Assembly (NCBI GenBank): GCA_035236585.1
Contig: CP141127.1
Location: 64,275,495-64,339,494, forward strand
Length of the DNA: 64,000 bases
Reading direction: 5' to 3'
From: Warburgia ugandensis
Lineage: Eukaryota > Streptophyta > Magnoliopsida > Canellales > Canellaceae
Made by a program: the position numbers and the translations under genes. This document shows positions 49,593-61,190 of the stretch, one piece after another; position 1 is the first letter of the stretch; every line of letters begins with the position of its first letter. The notes below the pieces were generated by a model, which saw only the letters and a program-made list of their open reading frames with translations, made no database searches and was not told the DNA's origin.

Positions 49593-52268
49593 TGGTGTAG
49601 CTTTAAAATTACTCACAAGCGCACGAATCAATGTAGTATTTTCACACAAGAGAGGTCGATCTCATGAGGAATCTCATAAATTTGTAATGGTTTGGATCTT
49701 ATTCAAATTGATTAACTTCAGCCAAAGAGGTAGAGATGTGATTAAAATAGGAAATTAAAACAAACTAAGAAAGAAACATGCATATAATTAGAAACTAGTA
49801 AAATTAAAGCTCAACAATTAAAATGGAAACTAACCTAACTAACATGCAAACAACTTAAGAAAACTACTAAAAAGGAAGCTTTCCTAAATTAACACTTTCC
49901 TAAACTAGAATTAGAAGCATTCTAAAACTAAAGTAACAAGCAAAAATAAGTAACCAATGAGTTCTAACTAGGTTTAATAAGAAATTAGCAACATGCATGT
50001 GAATGGAAACTGCTATTAAAAAGACTCTAAAGTTAACACTTCCTAAAACCTAAAACTTCCTAAAGATGGAACTTTCTAAAAATAAAAAATGTAACTTTTT
50101 AAACCTAAAATAAGATGTAAAAAATGAATTAAATACTACTAAAGGTATATTAAGCAATTAAACTAAGCAAAAATCAAAAAGGAAAGTGACCTAGTACCAT
50201 GCGCATCATCCATGGATTTGTATGCATAGTTCTAAGGTGCAAAAGTGACGAGAATTAATGAATCCAAAATGAAATTTCATACAAACTAATCAATGTATCT
50301 AATAGAAGACATGAAAAGCTAAATGGTCCCTAAGGATTCAAGCAAATAAGGTGTATAGATGGCTGGAAACAAAGTGCAAAGTTAAGGGGAGAAAAATTCT
50401 AGATTTCAACTACTTAAGGACATCAAACAAATTAAGCATAGGGAAGCAATTGAAACCACAAACTTTATGCAAGGAAACAACCCAAATCTAAATTAATTTA
50501 ATGAAAGAAACATTCCATAACAAGAATTCCCACAAAACTTTATCGATTCACTTCCAAATTGCACCAAAAACTAGATGCATAATACATGTTCTATTGCTGA
50601 AAATTGCATCTAATTCTTTAGCATGAAATCATCTCTAAACAACACCAACAATGCAATCTAATGCACCTAAACTAAATTATGATGACATGCAAATAAAGAC
50701 CATGAAGGAATTCAAGAGAAAAGAAAGCTAAGTGGGTGAACTAACTAAGGAAAATGTACCTAAAACTAAGATGTAGAACAAGGAGAAAAATGTGCAAATT
50801 AAGTAAACTCAAGGCATTAAGCTATCTCCTCTTTTGGTTGTCACTACTAGATAGAAGTTAACTTAGATCTCAATTGAATAGGGAAAGAAAATTAGAGAAT
50901 AGAAGCAAGAAATAGATAAATTGAGGGCTGGAAAATTGTGTGGAATTCAAGGAAGCAAAATAACAAGAAAAGACTGAATATTCGTATGACCCATGGGGGT
51001 ATTATATAGATGAGTGGGTTCCTAACTTAGGAAAGGGTGAATCCATTAGGAAAGTGGCTCTAGGGTTAGGATATTGAATGAGGAAGGTTAGGAGGAGGAA
51101 ATTTAGGTAGGAATGATATCATAAATATGACATAAGAGAGAGAAATAAATATGAACTGGTTGGTTTCTAAATTAGAAAGTGTGTGTGTGGGGGGGGGGGG
51201 GGGAGGGGAGGAGAAGAGCCATCCTTTTTCATGAAGGGAAAGTAGCCCTCCACTCTCCTAATTGAGTGGAATTTGAATGTGGGAAATGGTTTAAATGTGG
51301 GGAGGAAATAAGGATGGAAATTTTAGGATTAAACCTAAGGTTTTGATGTGCTTGAATTAACTTAGATCTATGGCATCTATCTTAGGAAACCACTTGAATA
51401 CACTTCAAATTAAGGAGAAGAGGGGGAGGGGGGTGTCACTTTCTTAGGAGGAACCTCCCTCCCTAAGTAAAAGTGGTAAAATCCTAGGATGGAGGGTGGA
51501 TCTAAGATAGGAAATGGATTAGGAATGTAGGGGCTTTCTCTCTTGATGGATCCCTTAATGCATGATCATCTTACCTTTTACATTAATCTCTCAAAATCCC
51601 ATAATAATCACACTTTTAACATAGGAAAGTTGCTTGAATTGATGTTGTAATCGTGAGGCTCCATGTGGCACTCATCCTTGGCTTAATGGCTCATTTTGAT
51701 GTCTCATTCCTTGGTGGCTTAAGTGGCTTCAATGCTTGACTTCAAGGCTTGAGTAGCTTGTATGGCCTATCACCACTTTTCATGGCTTCAATGGCTAAGT
51801 AGCTTAAATGAATCCTATGCAAATGTAATGGAAATGTGTGTTTTGAGCTCGTGTCCATTTCTAGTCACCTTTTGCTTCTCCAATTTCCTTACAACCTGCC
51901 CTAGGATAATCTTGAACCTTTATCACACCTTTGAATTGATGACATTTAGGCATTGGCTTACTTAGGAGTCCTAGTTAGACTAGGAAACCTCATGAATGGC
52001 TTCAATTCTTATCTTCATCAAGCTCGGCCTTTAGATTACCTTCTCAACGCCTACAAGAGAACAAAAACCCTAATTAAATCTTAACAAACTACGATCATTC
52101 ACATACTTACTCTGGATTAGCTCTTGAACTTGCAAAATATCAAACTTTTAATCTATTAGGTCAGAAATGCATGTGTTATAAAATTACCATTGAAAATCCT
52201 ATTTTAACAATATAAGTTATAGCACATGGGCTACTAAGTACTTTTTATACAAAATTGAACACATATCA
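49593..52268 (-). repeat. LTR C (subfamily 2), 3' LTR of the composite
   Basis: 2,676 bp. The minus-strand start TGATATGTGTTCAATTTTG at 52,268 follows the polypurine tract; the end ...AAAGCTACACCA is at 49,593. Its closest relative in the window is solo LTR B. It contains a 15-base G run at 51,189-51,203. Confidence 0.85.
51181..51203 (+). repeat. (GT)n followed by 15-base G run
   Basis: GTGTGTGT then 15 G, followed by AGGGGAGG, within LTR C. Such a run is prone to length errors in assembly. Confidence 0.9.
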
Positions 52269-52292
52269 CACCCCCAACTAGCATTATGCTAG
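52269..52292 (-). other. Polypurine tract and adjacent palindrome of the composite
   Basis: The minus strand reads AGTTGGGGGTG directly before the LTR C start. Beside it is a perfect inverted repeat, CTAGCAT-T-ATGCTAG (52,278-52,292). Confidence 0.75.
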
Positions 52293-53760
52293 TCCTAAGT
52301 AAAACGTGTGAAAAATCATAAAAATAAAAATGGTTGGCATTTTTGTAGGTGCTCATGATTGCATTTAGCAAATGTAATAAGCCTTTTAAACCCCTAGGTT
52401 ACACCTAGTGGACAAGTTTAGCCTTGTGAGGGTTTGCAGTGGATATATTCACAAAATTCCCTAAGCCTAATTTCCTCAATTTATCTCAAAGAATTCTCAA
52501 TCATTAGTATTCTACTAACTTTAACAACTTAACAAAGATGAAGGAGAAATTCCACAAATTACCCACATACTAAAGCCATTTTATTCTAGGATTATCTCGG
52601 AATGCAGTTTCCACCTAAGATCAATAGGTCTTTAGATAGGACAAAACATATGTTTGGATAGGTTCTAAAAGGAACGGGTATAAGGATTCAAAGTTTCAAA
52701 TGTGAGCAGAGGTCTTCAATTGATGTAGGACAATTTTTCTACTTTGATTATATTGAAGTGAATATCTACTAATTTTCCTTTTCTCTTAATTCAACTTTTT
52801 TTCTTTTCTTTTTTTATATTTTTTCACTTTTCCTTAGATTTCTGAGAACGAATACTTTTCTTTGTACCTTTGATATTTTTCACGTCTTTGACTATTGTCC
52901 TTTTCCTAAATTTTCTACCATCTCTAATCATTTTTGAAAGGTAGGTAATGGATATTTTAACTGAGGTTTCTTTAGGTTAAGGTGAATAAGGTTTTGAAAA
53001 GAAAAGGTTTACCAAGACACTTAAAGGGTCTAACTAGTCATATAATATCTGGGTAGGCTTTATATCTCTAAGCTAAAATAAGGATGGCCTATATCATTTC
53101 CTAGCTTTCTTAAAACCTATCAAATTCAATTAATGTTCAAGAAACAAAGTTAATACTCTTGTTTGGTTCTTGGCAATTTAACCAAAATAAAGAATACATA
53201 GATCTTTCAAAGTTGATATACATTAAAGAAAATATGGAATTATTTATAATCCTCAGGAAAATGATAGTCTTTAATGCTCACTTGGGTATATAGGTCTCCA
53301 CTAATTTTCCTCAATGTCTCTAAGTCATAAGCATCTATTAGTCTAGACTTATGCACTGTATGAAAGTGTGTTTTGATATTTAACTTTCATAAAACACTTT
53401 AGGACATGAATAAGATGCAAAAATTAACCATATGTATTTCTATTAAGAAGTTAAAGTAGTGGGAATATTAATCTTTAGACAATCCAATTCTTATCACAGT
53501 AACAAAACTTGACCTTAAAACTCATAAAAATTTGATTTTTTTTTTTTTTGTAATAAGAAACATTAAGAAAAGATCAAAACTCTCATACATGTCTACAACC
53601 ATAACCTAAAGGAAACATTGTCCCCAATGTTTTGAAATATAGGACATCTATAGACTTTAAAAACCTGGGTTGCTCAACTGAGTGCTAAGTTTAACATCTT
53701 CAACTAGACATATTCTATACAATAATAATGATGAATATAGCTCTAATGATGGATGCAGGT
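52293..53760 (-). other. Noncoding 3' region of the composite
   Basis: AT-rich with long pyrimidine/purine patches and no coding motif. It is homologous by eye to 16,560-18,250 and, in inverted orientation, to about 63,600-64,000, so it marks this family. A 16-base T run lies at 53,536-53,551. Confidence 0.65.
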
Positions 53761-53773
53761 ATCATGGGACTTT

Positions 53774-55500
53774 CTAAGTTGGGTCCTGATATATGGGTTC
53801 CTCAAGTGATACTTCTTCCACATCGGGGTTTATCAACCCTAAGAAGGGTTTCAACCTTTGTCCATTAACTTTAGACATCTCCCCATCCTTTTCTATCTCG
53901 ATGGCCCCATGAGGATATACAGTAAGTACTATGCAAGGTCTAGTCCATTGAAATCTAAGTTTTCCTGGAAATAGATGCAATCTAGAATTATATAAGAGGG
54001 CCTTCTACCCTAGGGTGAAGGACTTTCTTACGATATGTCTATCATGAGTGATTTCATGCGATCTTTGTATAACTTTACTGGCTCATAGGCATCTTTCCCT
54101 AACTCATCTAAGTCATTAAGTTGGATTTTTCTATGAGTGACAGTAGAATCTAAACCAAAATTTAGCTTTTTGATGGCCGAGTATGCCTTATGCTCTAATT
54201 CTATAAGCTATGGGAGGCCTTTCCATAGACTAGAAAATAGGATAACCTACCCATAGGAGTTTTATATGCAGCACAATAGGCCCATAAAGCATTACTAAGT
54301 CTCAAAGGCCAATCTTTCCTATTTGGATTTACTATCTTTTCTAAAATACACTTTATTTTTCTATTAGACACTTCTACCTATCCACTGGTCTGAGAATGAT
54401 AAGGAGCAACAATTCTATAGGTAACACCATATTTCTTCATTAAGTTCTCAAATACCCTATTGCAAAAATGTTTACCCCCATCACTAATTATGGCCCTATG
54501 TGTACCAAAATGTGCATATATATATTTTCTTTTAAGAACTTGACTACCACCATGTGGTCATTTGTTTTACACATAATGGCTTCTACCCATTTTGACATAA
54601 AATCCACCCCCACAAGGATGAATAGATGCAGCAAACATCAAAAAGCTAAATTATTAGAATGGGGTTTAAAGACATCACATTCCTTTTCCATTGTTGACAT
54701 CTAGCACATGTTAGATAGTAAGCATATGAATCCTAGAAAATGATGGGCCAATAAAAACCACACTCCAAAATCTTTACAGTTGTCACTTTAGAATTGAAAT
54801 GGCCCCCAAATGCATGGTCATGGCAAAAGGAGATGAATTTATGCTCTTCATTATCTGATATGCATCTTTAATGACCTGATCGGGACAATACTTGAACAAG
54901 TACGGATCGTCCCAATTAAAGTATTTCAACTTGGTAATAAATATTTTTCTATCTTGTTTAGAACAATAGTAGGCATTTGACTCGTGATAAGATAATTGAC
55001 TATATCAACATACCAAGGTATGTGGGAAATGTGCAGCAATTGTTCGTAGGAAATGTCTCTGCTGTAGGCACATTCTTACTAGTGGACTCTAGAACTAGCC
55101 TGGATAAGTGGTGAGCCACAACATTTTTGGAATATTTCTTATCCTGAATTTCCAAATCAAACTCCTGTGGCAATAGTATCCATTAGATTAGCCTAGGTTT
55201 TGCATCTTTCTTTGAAAGAAGATATTTAAGTGTTGCATGATCTGAGTATACTATGACCTTAGATCCAAGAAAACAAGATCTAAACTTATCCAGGGCAAAA
55301 ACCACTGCCTACAACTCTTTTTTCTATAGTAGAATAATTGAGTTGGGCATTGTTGAGTGTCTTGCTAGCATAATATACCATATGAGAAAGTTTATCAATA
55401 TTGTGCCCCAATACAGCCTCGATTGTGTAGTCTAAATTATCACACATTATTTCAAATGGTGTGTGGACCAAGGAGCTTGTAATGAAATCCAGTCCTTATC
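53774..55500 (-). pseudogene. Degenerate RNase H-integrase of Athila/Tat type
   Basis: On the minus strand, an RNase H piece at 55,471-55,286 (PFEIMCDNLDYTIEAVLG, then LSHMVYYASKTLNNAQLNYS) is followed by integrase pieces: HRAIISDGGKHFCNR..VFENLMKKYGV..RIVAPYHSQ (about 54,510-54,370), AYKTPMGR (about 54,270), LELEHKAYSAIKKLNF and HRKIQLNDLDELGK (about 54,220-54,100), and the C-terminal [13 protein letters not shown]...GAIEI...VNGQRLKPF (53,980-53,774). These are family hallmarks of Athila/Tat polyproteins. RNase H reads IMCDNLDY where IMCDASDY is usual, so its first Asp is retained. Stops and frameshifts occur throughout; RT, protease and gag are absent. Confidence 0.85.
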
Positions 55501-56130
55501 TTATAAGGATTCCTATGGGGTCCCTTACTAGCATTAAGTTCTATTCCACCATAAAGATGTAAACATACAATGCAAAACAAAAATCAAACTAATGTAACAT
55601 ATATGCTATCCAACCAAGGTTAGATAAGTGCTTTCTAATGCAACAACCCTAAATAAAAATGCAACAATTAAAATAAATGATCCTGATCTATGTGCATTAT
55701 ACTACCATCCACATATGCAATTCTACTCTAAATGTACTTTATCCTAAAAATTAAAATTTGAGTGGGGATTGCTCATAGTGAGCGGTCCAATGATGATCAA
55801 GTGTGGGCTACCATACCTCACACTTGCCCTGTATTATTACAACCCATTTAAAAATTAAATAAATTTGAAATTAAAATTATAATCGGCCTCATTACAATTT
55901 CTCTCAAACCCTAATCTAGGAAAGTAGTAAAAATCTAATATATGTTGATGAAGTCGTGGCCCACAAGATCGCTACAACTCCTTTGTTAATTTTCTTAGCA
56001 CAAAAATCAAACAAATTGGTCAATATGAGAAAATTTGCAAATAAATGAAAAAATTAATGCAAAACCCTAAACTAATACACCTAAACCTAGACTAGAGGTA
56101 AATAATCTAAGGTATGGCCCACTACACTAA
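55501..56130. other. Leader/spacer of the composite, no gene
   Basis: AT-rich sequence between the RNase H remnant and the PBS. In an intact element gag, protease and RT would lie here, so a deletion of several kilobases is implied. No gag or RT motif was seen. Confidence 0.55.
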
Positions 56131-56131
56131 C

Positions 56132-56158
56132 CTTTGCGATTCCCCAACAACGACACTA
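56132..56158 (-). other. tRNA-Asp-type PBS, degenerate
   Basis: The minus strand reads TAGTGTCGTTGTTGGGGAA, three G-to-A/C-to-T type changes from the TGGCGCCGTTGCCGGGGAA site used by many Athila/Tat-type elements. It lies just inside the end of LTR D (ATCACAACA at 56,165). Confidence 0.8.
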
Positions 56159-56164
56159 AAAACT

Positions 56165-59100
56165 TGTTGTGATTTTTAGGTTAAATTTGCAACCACATGA
56201 ATCAAATGTAGTAATTCACACGAGGAGATCGATCACATGAGAAATCGAATGAATATGATACTAGTGGTCCTTACTTAAATTATCAAATGTAGCCAAATTA
56301 AGGAGATCTTTCTGGAGGTAAGAATGGAAATTTAACATATGAAAGATGGAATTATGCTAAAACTTAAAACATGCAAAAATTAACAACTTTTCTAAAACAC
56401 AATTTCTAAAATTAAAACTTTCCCAAACGAAAACTTCCTAAGAATGAAATTTAGCAACTTTCCTAAATCATGCAATTCTAAGGAAACTAAGCAACAAATT
56501 TATGACTTTATTAAATTTATCTTTCTTAACATGAAATTTAGCAACTATGACAAAATCAATTACTTTCCTACAGTAAGAATTAGAAACTAACTAAGATGCA
56601 AACTAGTTAACATTGGAATATAAACTAAACTACAACTAACAAATAAAACTAATGAAAGCAATCACTAATCAAGGAAAGAAATGAGAACTACCCAAATATC
56701 ATGTGTATGACCATGGAATGGTATGCATGATTCATTGGGTAGGAATGAATTTAATTAACTACTTTGGAAACCTAAAACATGCAATCTTACTCAAGCATCA
56801 ATTAAACAATATATTATCAAATTGGGTTCTTGAAAAAATCAAGTTAACAAAAAGTGTATGGTGCTGGAAATTAAACATAACAAACCATTCCACCGAATTC
56901 CAGTATCATGCTATACAAATCATTCACATAATGGAACTTGAAAAGCATGGAATTAAGCCATTATAATGCAAGTAAGCATTCAAAAATGAAGATTATTAAC
57001 TTCTGAACACAAATACAAATTGAAAACTCCAATTAACTTCATTGAATTGCATTAAAATCCATCACCATAGAGCCCACAATACATGTAATCCATATCTAAA
57101 AATTAAGTCCTATTACAATGAATTCAACTTAATTTTAATCAACCAAAAACTACAAGCTAAACCTTCTTCAATGATTCAAAATCAATCATGAATAAGCATG
57201 CATTAAAATCAAGGAAAAAGAAGGGGAAAAAATGAGAAAAGAGGTATGGATTGGACAAGAATTAAAGAAGGATCAAAGGTAAGAAACTTAATTTAATAAC
57301 TACACTCTCTTGGCTATCACTACAAGAGAGTTGTATTCTTAGATTAAGGGGTCTAGGACTGAAATTAAAGAGGTAAAACATAAGAAAATTAAGGATCAAA
57401 ACAAGATTAAATAGCATTGAATCAAGGAACAAGTAAGGAAATAAACTTATGGAATAGTATTATGTGTATGACCATGATACTAATGAAAGCAATCACTAAT
57501 CAAGAAAAGAAAAAAGAACTACCCAAGTATGATGTGTATAACCATGGAATGGTATGCATGATTCATTGGGTAGGAATGAATCTAATTAACTACTTTTGAA
57601 ACCTAAAACATGCAATCTTACTCAAGCATCAATTAAAGAATCTAATAATCCAATTGGGTTCCTGAAAAAGTCAATTGAACAATAAGTGTATGGTGCTGAA
57701 AATTAAACATAACAAACCATTCTACCAAATTCCAGTCTCATACTATACAAATCATTCACTTAATGGAACTTGGAAAACATGGAATTAAACTATTCTAATG
57801 CAAGTAAACATTCAAGAATGAAGACTATTAATTGCTTAACACAAATATGAATTGAAAAATCTAATTAACTTCATTGAATTACATTAAAATCCATCAACAT
57901 AGAGCCCGCAATACATGCAATCCATTTCGAAAAATTAAGTCCTTTTACAATGAATTCAACTTAATCTTAATCAATCAAAAACTACAAGCTAAACCTTCTT
58001 CAATGCTCCAACATCAACCATGAATAAGCATGCATTGAAAACAAGGAAAAAGAAGACGAAACAATAAGAAAAGAGGTATGGATTGGACAAGAATTAAAGA
58101 AGGATCAAAGGCAAGAAACTTAATCAAATAACTAACTCTCTTGTAGCACTCTCTTGGCTATCAATACAAGAGAGTTGTAGTCTTAGATTAAGGGGTCTAG
58201 AACTAAAATTAAAGAGGTAAAAGGCAAGAAAACTAAGGAACAAAACAAGATTAAATAAGCATTGAATCAAGGAACAAGTAAAGAAATAAACATACGGAAT
58301 GGTATCATGTGTATGACCATGATACTAATGAAAGCAATCACTAATCAAGCAAAGAAAGGAGAACTACCCATGTATCATGTGTATGACCATGGAATGGTGT
58401 GCATGATTCATTAGGTAGGAATGAATTTGATTAACTACTTTGAAAACCTAAAACATGCAATCTTACTAAAGCATCAATTAAACAATCAAATAATCCAATT
58501 GGGTTCTTGAAAAAGTCAATTGAACAATAAGTGTATGGTGCTGGAAATTAAACATAACAAACCATTCTACCAAATTCCAGTATCATGCTATGCAAATCAT
58601 TCACTTAATGGAACTTGGAAAACATGGAATTAAGCTACTCTAATGCAAGTAAACATTCAAGAATGAAGAATATTAACTGCTGAACACAAATATGAATTGA
58701 AAAATCTAATTAACTTCATTGAATTACATTAAAATCCATCAACATAGAGCCCACAATACATGTAATCCATTTTTGAAAATTAAGTCCTATTACAATGAAT
58801 TCAACTTAATCTTAATCAACCAAAAACTACAAGCTAAACCTTCTTCAATGCTACAAAATCAACCATGAATAAGCATGCATTGAAAACAAGGAAAAAGAAG
58901 GGGAAACAATGAGAAAAGGGAAATGGATTAGACAAGAATTAAAGAAGGATCAAAGGTAAGAAACTTAATCTAATAACTACACTCTCTTGGCTATCACTAC
59001 AAGATAGTTGTAATCTTATATTAAGGGGTCTAGGACTGAAATTAAAGATGTAAAAGTCAGGAAAACTAAGGTGCAAAACAAGATTAAATAAGCATGGAAT

Positions 59101-60743
59101 CAAGGAACAAGTAAAGCAATAAACTTAAGCAAACCGCCAAGGAATTGAAGGAAACACTAACCTAAAACTTAGATCACATCAAATAAAGATCAAACCTAAA
59201 GGACAAGAGGTATGGAAGGGCTGGAAGAGATGGGATGCCATGGGAGAAAACATTGAGATACTTAGGAGGGTGGAAGGGCTGGAGACTCCTCCTTGCAAGG
59301 AGGCCACTATCTCCCCCATCCCAATGTTCTTTTCACAATGAAAACCTCCCTATCTTTATTTGCTTTTAGGCACTCCTAACTTAGTGCTTAGGTGATCCTA
59401 AGGTAGAGACAAAAGGGATGAGATCTAAGGGTTAAGATGATACATAGACCTAGGGCAACCTTTCTGATGTTTAAGAGTGGAATAGAATACAACAAGGTGG
59501 GAGACACCACTTTTTTAGGAGGGGACATCTCCCCCTTGTAAAAATCATAGATGAACTCTAGAAATAGCATGTTGGGTGGATAGTTGAGGTAAGAGAGAGA
59601 GGGTTATGTGGGGAGTAGAATGTGTGATGATTGAGGAGGCTAGAGAGGAATAAGGATATTGATGGAGTGGACAAGGCAAGGATAGGAGGAAAGCTCCTAC
59701 TTTGTAGTAGTCTCACGTGGAACTCCACCTTTGCTTGTCATTTTATGTGGAATGCTATGGGAAAGGAAAGGAATATGGGAGAAAAGTGAGGGATAAGAAA
59801 AGATAAGAAAGTGATGAGGTGGGGAGAGATGATTGGCTAGGTGGTTTCCTAAGAAGTGGGATTGGTTGAATAGTTGAAATGGAGTTTTAAGAAGGTAAAG
59901 GAGTTTTAGAAAGCTTAGAATCTTGAATGGAAAGTGAAATTCATAGTGCATCTTAGTGATGAGGTGGAAAGTGAGAAAAAGTGGGAAAAACATAAATTTG
60001 GAGAGGTCTCTTCCTATTGGTCCACATGCTACCTTATCATGGTGAAATTTTCCTCAATTCTCTTCAAAATATCCCCATAAATCCCAAGGATAATTCTTTG
60101 AATTTTTCTCTAATCATTGCCTTCCATTTAGCATGGCTTATGTGGCTTGATGGGTAACTTTGATATCTCCATTGGCTTGGCTTAATGGTTGGCTTTGATG
60201 GCTTTCTTGGTTTAGCTTGATAGGTCAAATGGTTGGCTTTGGTGGCTAGCTAGGCTTATTATCTTGTCCTCTTATTCATGGCTTGAAAATGGCTAAATGG
60301 CTTAAGTAAAACCCATGCAAAGGTGGTAGACTTTGCATAGCTTGTGCATGGGCCCACTTTGGCCACCTTTGACTCTCTAATTGCATCCATTCCTTGTCTT
60401 AAAGGTGATCTTGACCTTTGATCTCACTTTGAATTGATGATTTTCAAGTATTGACTCGATCTTTCAATCTTGATCTTCCATTTTCTTATCTATCAATCTC
60501 GACTATCATATCAACATCTTGCTTCTTACGAAAAGCGAAGAGCTTACATAAATCCTAAAAAATATGACTAATCATATACTTACCTTTGATTAGCCTCTAG
60601 ACCTATAAAATGTCAAATATTTGATCTTTTAGGTCAAAAATGCATGCATTATAAATTTTGGCCAACAACCCCAATTTACCCTATAAGTTATAACACATGG
60701 GTAACTAATTGGGTAGTTTTTATGTAAAATTAAACACTTAACA
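56165..60743 (-). repeat. LTR D (subfamily 1), 5' LTR of the composite, enlarged
   Basis: 4,579 bp, against about 2.68 kb for copies A and C. The minus strand begins TGTTAAGTGTTTAATTTTAC and ends AAAAATCACAACA. Most of the extra length is a tandem triplication at 56,648-59,128. Outside this it is collinear with solo LTR A. Confidence 0.82.
56648..59128 (+). repeat. Three ~0.84 kb tandem units inside LTR D
   Basis: Units start at 56,648, 57,479 and 58,324, each with ACTAATGAAAGCAATCACTA followed by the ATGACCATGGAATGG/ATAACCATGGAATGG and GCATGATTCATT blocks. Periods are 831 and 845 bp. Each of the first two units ends in GTATGACCATGATACTAATG, a second short copy of the unit's own start, which marks the junction. 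Units differ by scattered substitutions and small indels, so the amplification is not fresh. Confidence 0.92.
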
Positions 60744-61190
60744 TGTTTCATGTGGATCACTCAAATTCGTCTTGAATTTGTCTGAACCATCCATTTCAAT
60801 TTGAGTTTGATCTAACCACTCTATCTACAACACCTATATGATTTATGAATGTGAATTAAAGGAATTGCTTGGATAATGAACTAGCTTTCTTTTAGGGATT
60901 CAAAACATCAACAATATGCACTTCTCTCAATTCAACCCTAATCATGCCAAATGCAAAATAAACCTTAATTAATGATAAATTAAGTAATTCAAGGGTTAAA
61001 AATGAAATTTTTAGGGATATTAAATGTAATAATTATGTGTATATCAATACTTTAAGGTTTTGTCTTCTTGTTTACAATCTACATATTTCAATGGTAGTTG
61101 GTCATAAAAAAAAAGTACATTATTTTTAAAATTGTGTTAAGCTTTATTTGCAGATTTTTGTAGGGCATGCAATTATGTAGTGGCCCATCA
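60744..61190. other. No gene recognised
   Basis: AT-rich. The first ~280 bp are interpreted as the outermost piece of the split chromovirus LTR; the remainder is unassigned. Confidence 0.4.

Larger units (their letters stand above)
49593..60743 (-). mobile_element. Composite Athila/Tat-type element with mismatched LTRs
   Basis: On the minus strand, LTR D (60,743-56,165) is followed by a PBS, ~0.6 kb of leader, an RNase H-integrase remnant, a noncoding 3' region, a polypurine tract and LTR C (52,268-49,593). The order is that of one element, but D is closest to solo LTR A and C is closest to solo LTR B, so the two LTRs are not a normal pair. No matching flanking duplication was found (GTTGC left, TGTTT right). 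Gag, protease and RT are deleted. Confidence 0.7.
43792..61026 (-). repeat. 5' LTR of the minus-strand chromovirus, split by two insertions
   Basis: Inference. The LTR end is at 43,792 next to the PBS. The LTR sequence would run 43,792-45,525, continue at 48,771-49,592 after the small gag-protease element, and finish at about 60,744-61,026 after the composite element. The last part contains AAAATGAAATTTTTAGGGATATTAA, comparable with AAATGCAAAAATTAGGGTTATTATA at the corresponding end of the left LTR (37,922). The three parts total about 2.84 kb, against about 2.95 kb for the left LTR. Pieces on both sides of the small element share repeated GTGCACATG/GTACGCATG words. Confidence 0.45.

Noticed and set aside
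56703-57599. Similar 87- and 60-codon plus-strand open frames
   Set aside because: They recur only because of the tandem units in LTR D; the third unit does not keep the frame and no domain is visible.
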